From positions 1-44,055 of the forward strand of contig NZ_AGJL01000007.1 in the NCBI RefSeq assembly GCF_000243455.1: a stretch of DNA of 44,055 nt. The letters are read 5' to 3'. The notes below the pieces were generated by a model that was not told where the DNA came from, searched no databases, and worked only from the letters and a program-made list of their open reading frames with translations. Below are positions 16,810 to 24,050 of this stretch, piece after piece; the stretch's first letter is position 1, and each line of letters opens with the position of its first letter. Made by a program: the position numbers and the translations under genes. This stretch comes from Methanotorris formicicus Mc-S-70 (GTDB lineage: Archaea > AGJL01 > Methanococci > Methanococcales > Methanococcaceae).

Positions 16810-17532
16810 ATGGTTGAGTTGTCTATTATTATGCCATGTTATAAAGGGGAGAAATTTATTGAAAATTCTATTGGAGAAGTTGAAAAAGTTGTTAGTGAAT
16901 TTTGTAATGATTTTGAAGTTATTGTTGTAGTTGATGGATTTGTTGATAAAACTTATGAGATTGCTAAAAAGTTAGAGGAAGAGTTTGGTAATTTAAAAGT
17001 TGTTGGATATGAGAAAAATAGGGGGAAAGGTTATGCTATTAAATATGGTTTAAGATTTTGTGAGGGAGATTATATAGCTTTGTTGGATAGCGATTTGGAT
17101 TATCATCCCAAGGCTTTGAAGTGGTTTCTTGGAAAAATTAAAAATGATAATGTTGATGTTGTTATTGGAAATAGAAGGGATAAAAATAGCGTATTTGAGT
17201 ATTCACTACTTAGAAAATTTTTGAGTTATTGTTTTAATGCTTATGTGAATTTGATGTTTCCAGAGTTAAAACTTAGGGACACTCAGGCAGGTATTAAAAT
17301 GTTTAAGCATGATGTGATAGAAGATTTATTCAACAATAATTATAAATCAATAAATGGATATGCTTTTGATATATGCATTTTAGTTTTGGCAAGAAGAAAA
17401 GGATATGAAATAGGCTATGCCCCTTGTATATTCAAGCAGAAATTTACAGGAATTGGTTCAGGAGTTGGATTGATAAAAACGATTTATAAAATGGGTAGTG
17501 ATGTTATTAAGTTGAAAATGAGGTTGAAATAA
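16810..17532 (+). CDS. Family 2 glycosyltransferase (dolichol-phosphate-sugar synthase-like)
   Basis: The protein starts with the GT2 fold signature LSIIMPCYKGEKFIENSI, then VIVVVDGFVDKTYEIAK, and the metal/sugar-nucleotide acid motif LLDSDLDYHPK near residue 95. It ends without membrane helices at 240 residues, which fits enzymes that make polyprenyl-phosphate sugars or early lipid-linked glycan steps. The KFTGIGSGVGLIKTIY end is usual for this group. Its stop codon overlaps the start of the next glycosyltransferase by one base, so the two are translated together. Sugar specificity cannot be read from the sequence. Confidence 0.85.
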   Translation: MVELSIIMPCYKGEKFIENSIGEVEKVVSEFCNDFEVIVVVDGFVDKTYEIAKKLEEEFGNLKVVGYEKNRGKGYAIKYGLRFCEGDYIALLDSDLDYHPKALKWFLGKIKNDNVDVVIGNRRDKNSVFEYSLLRKFLSYCFNAYVNLMFPELKLRDTQAGIKMFKHDVIEDLFNNNYKSINGYAFDICILVLARRKGYEIGYAPCIFKQKFTGIGSGVGLIKTIYKMGSDVIKLKMRLK

Positions 17533-18647
17533 TGAAAATTTTAATGATGTCATGGAAATGTATAAAACATCCATGGAGGGGAGGGGCTGAATTCGTTACT
17601 TATGAATATTTAAAAAGATTGTCTGAAAAAGGTCATGAATGTGTTTGGTTTACCCCAAAGTTTAAGGGATGTTTAGAGAAAGAAAATATTGATGGAATAG
17701 AAATTATTAGGGATTTTAATATTTATACTATAAATTTTAATGCATGGAGAAAATATTTTTCTGAATTTAAAGGGAAGTTTGATGTTGTTATTGACCAAGT
17801 TAATGGTATTCCGTTTTTTACACCGTTATATATAAAAGAACCAAAAATACTCTTTATACATCATTATGAAGGGGTTGTTTGGGACTATGAAATGCCATTC
17901 CCTCTAAACAAGATAGGTAAGTTTGCAGAGAGGAATTTTTTAAGATTATATAAAAACATCCCAACAATTTGCGTCTCCCCCTCAACAAAAAAAGATTTGA
18001 TTAACTTAGGATTTAAAGAAGAAAATGTCCATGTTATTTATAATGGATGCGATGTTAAACCATTAGAAAAAATTGATTTTGAAGAAAAAGAAGAAAGTAC
18101 TATTTGTTTTGTTTCAAGATTAACACCAATGAAAAGAGTTGAGCATGCAATTAAAGCAGTTTATTATGTTAAAAAAGAAATTCCAGATGTAAAGTTATGG
18201 ATTTTGGGAAGTCCAAAGAAAGAAAGTTATTTATATAAATTAAAAAATTTGGTTAATAAGTTAGGGTTAGAAAAAAATGTTAAATTCTTTGGCTTTGTCC
18301 CTTTTGAAAAGAGAAATGAGATAATTAAAAAAAGTCAAATCTTAGTAGTAACTTCCGTTAAAGAAGGGTGGGGTTTGAATGTTATTGAAGCTAATGCTCT
18401 TGGTGTGCCTGTTATTGGTTATAGGGTTTCAGGGTTGGTAGATTCTATTAAGGATGGTTATAATGGTTTATTAGTAGAGGATGGAAATATTGAAGAGTTA
18501 TCCAAGACCTTAATTAAAATTTTAAAAGATGATGATTTAAGGAAAAAGTTAAGTAAAAATGCTGTTGAATGGGCTAAGCAATTTAGTTGGGATAAAAGTG
18601 CTGAAGAATTTGAAAGAGTTTTGGAGATGGTGATAAATAATGAATGA
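17532..18647 (+). CDS. Family 4 glycosyltransferase
   Basis: This is a GT-B fold glycosyltransferase. The N-terminal domain has the donor/acceptor feature GGAEFVTYEYLKRL near residue 17, and the C-terminal domain carries FVSRLTPMKRVEHAI and the E-x7-E motif EGWGLNVIEANALG (about residue 280). At 371 residues it is of normal length, cytoplasmic or peripheral. It overlaps the preceding GT2 gene by one base and the following MNT gene by eight bases. It likely adds a sugar to a lipid-linked oligosaccharide. Confidence 0.87.
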   Translation: MKILMMSWKCIKHPWRGGAEFVTYEYLKRLSEKGHECVWFTPKFKGCLEKENIDGIEIIRDFNIYTINFNAWRKYFSEFKGKFDVVIDQVNGIPFFTPLYIKEPKILFIHHYEGVVWDYEMPFPLNKIGKFAERNFLRLYKNIPTICVSPSTKKDLINLGFKEENVHVIYNGCDVKPLEKIDFEEKEESTICFVSRLTPMKRVEHAIKAVYYVKKEIPDVKLWILGSPKKESYLYKLKNLVNKLGLEKNVKFFGFVPFEKRNEIIKKSQILVVTSVKEGWGLNVIEANALGVPVIGYRVSGLVDSIKDGYNGLLVEDGNIEELSKTLIKILKDDDLRKKLSKNAVEWAKQFSWDKSAEEFERVLEMVINNE

Positions 18648-19083
18648 AAAAATGTTAAATAAAATCTTAAATGAATCCCTACAAAAATGCAAGGAAAAAT
18701 TTGATGATGATTTAATATCAATAATTTTATTTGGTTCTTATGCAAGGGGAACTGCTACAAAATACTCTGATGTTGATTTATTAGTTATTGCTAATAACTT
18801 ACCAAAAAGAAGAATTGATAGGTATAAAATTATAAAAGACATTGACTTAGAGATTCTCAAAAAATATCACATAACCATATCTCCAATCTTAATTAAACCA
18901 GAGGAGTTATCAACTAAATCAATAAATCCATTAATTTATGGTATTTTAACTGGCTATAAAGTTATTTATGACAAAAACAATTTCTGGAAAAATTATATTG
19001 AAAAAATAAAGCCAATTATAAAAAAAGAAGGGGCTATTTATGTTGAGAGGGATAAAGAATGGAACATAGCAGAGTTAATTTAA
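18640..19083 (+). CDS. MNT-type nucleotidyltransferase, module copy 1
   Basis: This is a minimal nucleotidyltransferase of the polymerase-beta superfamily. The catalytic signature is complete: GSYARG, seven residues, then SDVDLLV. In MNT-HEPN toxin-antitoxin systems such proteins neutralise the HEPN partner by adding AMP to it. The 147-residue protein has an extra C-terminal region (FWKNYIEKIKPIIKKEG) beyond the shortest MNT proteins. It overlaps the upstream glycosyltransferase by 8 bases and the downstream HEPN gene by 25 bases. It is closely similar to the copy at 19990; differences concentrate around residues 62-90 and at the C-terminus. Confidence 0.85.
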   Translation: MNEKMLNKILNESLQKCKEKFDDDLISIILFGSYARGTATKYSDVDLLVIANNLPKRRIDRYKIIKDIDLEILKKYHITISPILIKPEELSTKSINPLIYGILTGYKVIYDKNNFWKNYIEKIKPIIKKEGAIYVERDKEWNIAELI

Positions 19084-19499
19084 GCAAATACTTTTTATCT
19101 ATGGCAGAGGAAGATTTAGAAATTGCCAAGGTTTTGTTAAAGACAGAACACTATGCTGGCTCTGTCTTTCACTCTCAACAGTGTATTGAAAAATCCATTA
19201 AATCTGTCTTAATTTTATTTGGGGTTTTTATAAAAACACACTATGTCTCAAATCTACTGGTAAGAAATTTGGATAAGTTTGATGAATATTGGAAAGAGAG
19301 ATTTGATAGTTTGTTACCAATAATAAGGGAATTGGAAAGGCATTGGGCTTTGCCTCGCTATCCTGAACCAATGGGGGAGGAGGTGTGGAATCCATTGGAT
19401 AATTATACCAAAGAAGATGCAGAAGAATGTATTAAAAATGCAGAGGAAGTTTTAAAAGTTGTTAATGGCTTTTTAAAAGAAAAATATGGTTTAGGGTAA
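19059..19499 (+). CDS. HEPN-domain protein, module copy 1
   Basis: This protein belongs to the HEPN family (PF05168-like), whose members are often toxin RNases or binding partners of MNT proteins. The typical N-terminal helices read AEEDLEIAKVLLKTEHYAGSV followed by FHSQQCIEKSIKSVL. An R-x4-H motif, RELERH, is followed by the LPRYPEP segment typical of this group. At 146 residues it is of normal size. The start overlaps the MNT gene by 25 bases with GGATAAA ahead of it, arguing for coupled translation. RNase activity is inferred only from family. Confidence 0.82.
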   Translation: MEHSRVNLSKYFLSMAEEDLEIAKVLLKTEHYAGSVFHSQQCIEKSIKSVLILFGVFIKTHYVSNLLVRNLDKFDEYWKERFDSLLPIIRELERHWALPRYPEPMGEEVWNPLDNYTKEDAEECIKNAEEVLKVVNGFLKEKYGLG

Positions 19500-19565
19500 A
19501 AGAGTATAAAAACTTCAAAATAGATAAATAACGAATGATAAAACCATATATTGTTTGGTGGAATT

Positions 19566-19976
19566 ATGGCTATTGCCTATGCTAAGTTATATGAGTTAAT
19601 ATATAAAAATGTTAAAGATGATAAGAAGGCGGAAGAAATTTATAGGGCGGTTGAAGAATTTATTAAAGAAAATGAGCAGAGGATTGAACAAAAATTTAAG
19701 AATGAGAAGGTAATTATAAAAAATGAGTTAAAGGATGAGTTAAGGAGTGAATTGGCAACAAAAGAAGATGTTTTATTAACTAAAACAGAACTTAAAAAAG
19801 AGATTGATTTAGTTAGGGAAGAAATGAAGGCAATGGAAGAGAGATTAGATAGGAAGATTGATATATTAGATAAAAAAATTGAGTTGGTTAGGAGGGATAT
19901 GATAATAATAGCATTAATTATAATTTTGGCAATGTATGCTCCAGAGATTATTGGTAAATTGCTGTTGTTTAAATAA
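19566..19976 (+). CDS. Coiled-coil protein with C-terminal membrane helix, module copy 1
   Basis: This is a 136-residue protein beginning MAIAYAKLYELIYKNVKDD. A long charged coiled coil rich in E, K and R follows (residues about 25-110), with the segment ELATKEDVLLTKTELKKEI, typical of DUF1640-like coiled-coil proteins. The C-terminal helix IIIALIIILAMYAPEIIG would fix it in the membrane with the coil in the cytoplasm. The start is ATG 19566 after GGTGG. It lies 66 bases after the HEPN gene and has its own A/T-rich leader. A 111-base stretch (19668-19778) is identical to 21035-21145 in copy 2. Function unknown. Confidence 0.75.
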   Translation: MAIAYAKLYELIYKNVKDDKKAEEIYRAVEEFIKENEQRIEQKFKNEKVIIKNELKDELRSELATKEDVLLTKTELKKEIDLVREEMKAMEERLDRKIDILDKKIELVRRDMIIIALIIILAMYAPEIIGKLLLFK

Positions 19977-19989
19977 ATGGTGATAACTA

Positions 19990-20433
19990 ATGGATAAAGA
20001 AAAATTAAATAAAATCTTAAATGAATTTTTAGAAAAATGCAAGGAAAAATTTGGTGATGATTTAATCTCAATAATTTTATTTGGTTCTTATGCGAGAGGA
20101 AGTGCTACAAAATACTCTGATGTTGATTTATTAGTTATTGCTAATAACTTACCAAAAAGAAGAATTGATAGGTATAAAGTTTTAAGGAATGAGATATTAC
20201 ATTTTATTTTTAAATATGGAGTTAATATTTCTCCAATATTGATTGAACCAAGAGATTTGTCACCCAAAGATATAAATCCATTAATTTATGGTATTTTAAC
20301 TGGCTATAAAATAATTTATGATAAAAACAACTTCTGGAGAAATTATATTGAGAAGATAAAGCCAATTATTAAAAGGACCAAACCAGTATTTATTGATGGG
20401 GATAAGGAATGGGAGATAGCGAGTTTAATATAA
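19990..20433 (+). CDS. MNT-type nucleotidyltransferase, module copy 2
   Basis: It is a paralogue of the gene at 18640 with the intact GSYARGSATKYSDVDLL catalytic core. The middle region after residue 60 differs (RNEILHFIFKYGVNISPILIEP), whereas residues 20-58 are almost unchanged. Start is ATG 19990 after GGTGATAACTA, 13 bases after the copy-1 coiled-coil gene. It overlaps the following HEPN gene by 25 bases, the same overlap as in copy 1. Confidence 0.85.
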   Translation: MDKEKLNKILNEFLEKCKEKFGDDLISIILFGSYARGSATKYSDVDLLVIANNLPKRRIDRYKVLRNEILHFIFKYGVNISPILIEPRDLSPKDINPLIYGILTGYKIIYDKNNFWRNYIEKIKPIIKRTKPVFIDGDKEWEIASLI

Positions 20434-20861
20434 AATATGCTAAATTGTTTATAAAAAGAGCTGAAGAGGACTTAGAGGTTGCAAATGTCTTATTGAAAAC
20501 AAATCATTATCCTGATTCCATTTATCACTCTCAACAATGTGCTGAAAAGGCAGTAAAATCAATTTTGATTTTAAATAATGTTATTGTTAGGAGACATATT
20601 GTTTCAGGAATATTTAGAGATGTTATATATAGAATAGATATTGAGGAGTCATGGAAAGAGAAATTACTTTATTTAATACCTAAAATTGAGAGTTTAGAAG
20701 AACACTGGGTTATGCCAAGATATCCAGAACCATATTTTGGTGAATTTTGGAATCCATTAGATGAATATACTAAAGAAGATGCAGAAGAATGTATTAAAAA
20801 TGCAGAGGAAGTTTTAAAAGTTGTTAAGGGCTTTTTAAAAGAAAAATATGGTTTAGAGTAA
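20409..20861 (+). CDS. HEPN-domain protein, module copy 2
   Basis: It is a paralogue of 19059, 150 residues. The helices AEEDLEVANVLLKTNHYPDSI and YHSQQCAEKAVKSIL and the segment HWVMPRYPEP are kept, as is the C-terminal KEDAEECIKNAEEVLKVV. The R-x4-H motif of copy 1 is absent: the equivalent stretch reads KIESLEEH, with no arginine five residues before the histidine. If this motif is catalytic, copy 2 may be inactive. Middle residues 45-75 differ strongly from copy 1, as if each HEPN were matched to its own MNT. Confidence 0.82.
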   Translation: MGDSEFNIKYAKLFIKRAEEDLEVANVLLKTNHYPDSIYHSQQCAEKAVKSILILNNVIVRRHIVSGIFRDVIYRIDIEESWKEKLLYLIPKIESLEEHWVMPRYPEPYFGEFWNPLDEYTKEDAEECIKNAEEVLKVVKGFLKEKYGLE

Positions 20862-20932
20862 AAGAGTATAAAAACTTCAAAATAGATAAATAACCAAATG
20901 AGAAAAATATATTTCGTTTGTTTGGTGAAATT

Positions 20933-21301
20933 ATGGCTATTGCTTATGCTAAATTGTATGAGTTGATTCTTAAAAAAGTTAAGGATGAGAAGGAGGCAGA
21001 AGAATTATATAAGATAGTGGAAGAGTTTATAAAGGAAAATGAGCAGAGGATTGAACAAAAATTTAAGAATGAGAAGGTAATTATAAAAAATGAGTTAAAG
21101 GATGAGTTAAGGAGTGAATTGGCAACAAAAGAAGATGTTTTATTAGCAGAAGAGCGTCTAAGGGGGGAAATGAAAGCATTAGAGGAAAGGTTAGAAAAAA
21201 AGATTGAGTTAGTTAGAAGGGATGTGATTATAATAGCCCTAATTATAATTTTAGCAATGTATACTCCTGAAATAATTGGAAAGTTGCTGTTGTTTAAATA
21301 A
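20933..21301 (+). CDS. Coiled-coil protein with C-terminal membrane helix, module copy 2
   Basis: It is the paralogue of 19566, 122 residues, lacking about one 14-residue block of the coil. The N-terminus MAIAYAKLYELILKKVKDE and the C-terminal membrane helix IIIALIIILAMYTPEIIG are retained. The stretch 21035-21145 matches copy 1 base for base. The 35 bases after each HEPN gene (from 19497 and 20859) are also nearly identical, so the whole module, including its non-coding spacers, was duplicated. Start is ATG 20933, behind GGTGA. Confidence 0.75.
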   Translation: MAIAYAKLYELILKKVKDEKEAEELYKIVEEFIKENEQRIEQKFKNEKVIIKNELKDELRSELATKEDVLLAEERLRGEMKALEERLEKKIELVRRDVIIIALIIILAMYTPEIIGKLLLFK

Positions 21302-21314
21302 ATGGTGATAACTA

Positions 21315-21359
21315 ATGAATGAAAAAATGTTAAACAAAATTTTAAATGACTTTTCTTAA
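21315..21359 (+). pseudogene. Stub of a third MNT gene
   Basis: ATG 21315 follows GGTGATAACTA and reads MNEKMLNKILNDFS then stop. The first 11 residues equal those of the copy-1 MNT. After 21345 the sequence is unrelated, so this marks a recombination or deletion endpoint of the array. Confidence 0.75.
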
Positions 21360-21397
21360 AAATATATAAAAGAAAACTCCAAATTGGTGATGATATA

Positions 21398-21678
21398 ATG
21401 AATATCAACGAAATTAAAAGAAAAATCACCCCAATTTTGTTAAAACATGGTGTTAAAAGAGCATCAATATTTGGTTCTTATGTTAGGGGGGAACAAAAAA
21501 GACATCAGATATTGATATTTTAGTTGAATTTGGGGAAGGGAAAAGTTTATTAGATTTGGTTAGATTAAAATATGAACTTGAAGAGATTTTGGGAAAAAAG
21601 GTTGATTTATTAACCTACAACTCAATCCACCCACTTTTAAAAGATAGGATATTAAATGAGGCGGTGGATATATTTTGA
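21398..21678 (+). pseudogene. Frameshifted short MNT nucleotidyltransferase
   Basis: Starting at ATG 21398 after GGTGATGATA, the frame reads MNINEIKRKITPILLKHGVK, then ASIFGSYVRGEQ, then leaves frame at the A-run near 21497-21502 and stops. Adding one A there gives KKTSDIDILVEFGEGKSLLD and continues to TGA at 21676-21678, making an ordinary 93-residue MNT of the kind usually paired with a DUF86 HEPN protein. It belongs to a different MNT subgroup from the 147-residue copies. No HEPN partner follows. It could be a true mutation, slippage, or a sequencing error in the homopolymer. Confidence 0.8.
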
Positions 21679-21712
21679 AGTGTCTGAAAGAGTTTGGGGA
21701 TGGTGATATATA

Positions 21713-22627
21713 ATGGATAAAAATCCACTGGTTTCCGTAGTAATTCCAACACATAATAGAAAAAAACATGTTGAACGGTTAATAAATTCAATTTTAGAAA
21801 ATATTTATAAAAACATTGAAATGATTGTAGTAGATGATGCTTCAACTGATGGAACTTATGAATATCTCAAAGAAAAATTTGGTAGTTTAACTAATTTCAA
21901 AATTGTAAGAAATAATAAAAATCTGTTGTTAGCAGGCAGTAGAAATAAAGGTATAAGTTTATCAAAAGGCGAATTGATTTTTTTAATTGATGATGATAAT
22001 GTATTGGATAAGAATTGTATCGAAAATTTAGTAAAAGTTATCACTTCGGATAATAAAATAGGAATGGTTGGACCCATAATGTATTATTGGAAAGATAAAA
22101 AAAGAATTTGGTGGGCAGGAACAAAAAGAAATATGATAACCAGTAGAACTTATTTTATTGGTAGAGATTTACCTTTACCAAATGAAGAAATATGGGAAAC
22201 AGATGATTTTCCTAATGCTTTTATGGTAAAACGGGAGGTGATAGAAGAAGTTGGAGTATTTGACGAAAAAATATTTGCAATTCAGTATGATGAGGCAGAT
22301 TTTGGAATTAGAGTGAGGCAAAATGGATATAAATGTTTAGTTGTTAAAAATGCTATTATTTATCATGATATGTCTCTTCCAGAAGAAATGGATAAAGATA
22401 GGCAATTCCATGTGTATGATGAAAAAAGAGCATATTATATGGGAAGAAATAGAATTATTTTTCATAAAAAATATTCTAAATGGTGGCAGTTCTTGATTTT
22501 TATTTTGGTATTTAACTGGTTAGTAATGGGGTATTATTTAAAAGTTATATTGTCTGAATCTAAAAAACCATTTAAAGAGAGGCTAAAAATAGCAAAGGCA
22601 TATATAAAAGGGATATTTGCAATATAA
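21713..22627 (+). CDS. Family 2 glycosyltransferase, membrane-associated
   Basis: The GT2 signature VSVVIPTHNRKKHVERLINS is at the N-terminus, VVDDASTDGTYEYL follows and the acid motif LIDDDNVLDKN lies near residue 90. The motif VFDEKIFAIQYDEADFG (about residue 182) resembles rhamnosyltransferase-type enzymes. A hydrophobic helix near the C-terminus (FLIFILVFNWLVMGYYL) would tie it to the membrane. It is 304 residues, with GGTGATATATA before the start. It likely extends the lipid-linked surface glycan. Confidence 0.86.
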   Translation: MDKNPLVSVVIPTHNRKKHVERLINSILENIYKNIEMIVVDDASTDGTYEYLKEKFGSLTNFKIVRNNKNLLLAGSRNKGISLSKGELIFLIDDDNVLDKNCIENLVKVITSDNKIGMVGPIMYYWKDKKRIWWAGTKRNMITSRTYFIGRDLPLPNEEIWETDDFPNAFMVKREVIEEVGVFDEKIFAIQYDEADFGIRVRQNGYKCLVVKNAIIYHDMSLPEEMDKDRQFHVYDEKRAYYMGRNRIIFHKKYSKWWQFLIFILVFNWLVMGYYLKVILSESKKPFKERLKIAKAYIKGIFAI

Positions 22628-22645
22628 GATTAGTAGGTGTTAAAT

Positions 22646-23779
22646 ATGGAAATAATGTTTATTTTTCCTACTAGTTTAAGAACTTTTGGGGGGGTTAGTA
22701 ATTGGGCCAAAGAAATTTTACCAAGACTCCACGAAAAAGAAATTGATATCAGAGTATTTGCTTCGTCTTTTACAGATTTTTCTCCAAATTTAACAAATGA
22801 AACAATTGAGACCCTAAGTAAAGAAGGCATATTTTATAAAGAATTGCCAATCATAGAAACTCTCAAAAAGTTTTATATTGTGCCATTTAAAGGTAATTCC
22901 TTGTTAAAAATTAAAACATTTGCTAAAAAAGCTGATGTAGTTTACACTCAGAATATTTTTTTAGGGCAGGATGTTCAATTATTAAAAATAAAAAAAGATA
23001 TTGAAAGACCTTTTATTATTGGATATCATACACACATTTACAACGGAAAAATATTACATGATTTAATTACAAAATTATGGCTATTAAGACGTTGGAAAAG
23101 CTTTTCAGCCCATCATGTGTTGACATTAGAACAACAAAAATTTTTGTTATCACATGGTTATAAAAATGTGCGTTGTATTCCTAATGGGGTAAATACCAGA
23201 CAATATTTACCAGGAAAGATGTCTGAAAAGAATGAAAATTATGCTGTTCTATTCATTGGCAAACTTTGCAATCTCAAGGGAGTAGACATTATATTAGAGT
23301 GTGCCAAGGACATCTATAAAAAATATGGTAATGAGATAAAGTTCGTATTTGCTGGAGATGGTCCATTAAAAAATAAAGTTATAGAATATTCAAAAAGATA
23401 CAGTAATATTGAATATAAGGGGTTTGTTTATGGAAAAAATAAATTAGAATTATACAAAACTGCCCATACATTTGTTTTACCTTCAAAGGCTGAAGGTTTG
23501 CCGTTAGTGATATTAGAAGCAATGGCTTCAGGTTTATATGTGATATCTTCTTCTGATTATGGGATAATTCCATCTGGTAATATAGTTGACGACAAAATTA
23601 AAACAAAAAAATATTATTTATATCAGGCTATAATAAAAAGTTACTCTTTGTGGGAATCTTCAGAATTTAAATTTAATAAAATCTGTAAGAACAATAGAAC
23701 TGTGGCTGAAGAATTTGATTGGGATAATATTGTTAAAAAATTTGTAAGTTTTTTAAAAGAGGTGAGTTTATGGTATTAG
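22646..23779 (+). CDS. Family 4 glycosyltransferase
   Basis: This GT-B enzyme has GGVSNWAKEILPRL near its N-terminus and LFIGKLCNLKGVDIILE plus the E-x7-E motif EGLPLVILEAMASG in the C-terminal domain. I use ATG 22646, preceded by AGGTG; an in-frame GTG at 22637 lies inside that site. Length 378 residues. It follows the GT2 gene after 18 bases and overlaps the methyltransferase fragment by 10 bases, so they form one transcription unit. Confidence 0.85.
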   Translation: MEIMFIFPTSLRTFGGVSNWAKEILPRLHEKEIDIRVFASSFTDFSPNLTNETIETLSKEGIFYKELPIIETLKKFYIVPFKGNSLLKIKTFAKKADVVYTQNIFLGQDVQLLKIKKDIERPFIIGYHTHIYNGKILHDLITKLWLLRRWKSFSAHHVLTLEQQKFLLSHGYKNVRCIPNGVNTRQYLPGKMSEKNENYAVLFIGKLCNLKGVDIILECAKDIYKKYGNEIKFVFAGDGPLKNKVIEYSKRYSNIEYKGFVYGKNKLELYKTAHTFVLPSKAEGLPLVILEAMASGLYVISSSDYGIIPSGNIVDDKIKTKKYYLYQAIIKSYSLWESSEFKFNKICKNNRTVAEEFDWDNIVKKFVSFLKEVSLWY

Positions 23780-24021
23780 AGAGGATGGATGCCTTAAAAG
23801 AAAGTGAAAATTTGGTAGAAAAAGAAATGCATATTAGTAGATATAAATATGCCGCTAATATCATAAATTCTCATATTTATCATAACAATTATAAAAAATC
23901 ATTATCTAACTCAAAATATAAAGTTTTAGATATTGCTTGTGGCTTGGGATATGGATCATATCTCCTAAATAAATTAACCGGAGCTTCTGTCGTGGGTGTG
24001 GACATAGATAAAAAGAGGTAA
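23770..24021 (+). pseudogene. Truncated SAM-dependent methyltransferase
   Basis: Only 83 residues remain. The SAM-binding motif I (KVLDIACGLGYGS) and motif II (VVGVDIDKK) of a class I methyltransferase are present, then the frame ends at TAA straight after motif II. Full proteins of this type need at least another 100 residues. The N-terminal part (RYKYAANII) resembles sugar or lipid methyltransferases found in glycan clusters. The 29 bases before the next gene contain no remains of the missing half, so it is a deletion and not a point stop. Confidence 0.75.
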
Positions 24022-24050
24022 AAAAACACATATTTAAGAGGTGTCTAAAT

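Larger units (their letters stand above)
18640..21359 (+). repeat. Tandem MNT-HEPN-coiled-coil module array
   Basis: Three units begin at 18640, 19990 and 21315, about 1.33-1.35 kb apart. The first two are complete and the third breaks off after 14 codons. Unit boundaries fall at the TAAATGGTGATAACTAATG sequence found just before the MNT start of units 2 and 3. Near-identity is patchy, strongest in the MNT core and coiled-coil gene. Confidence 0.85.
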
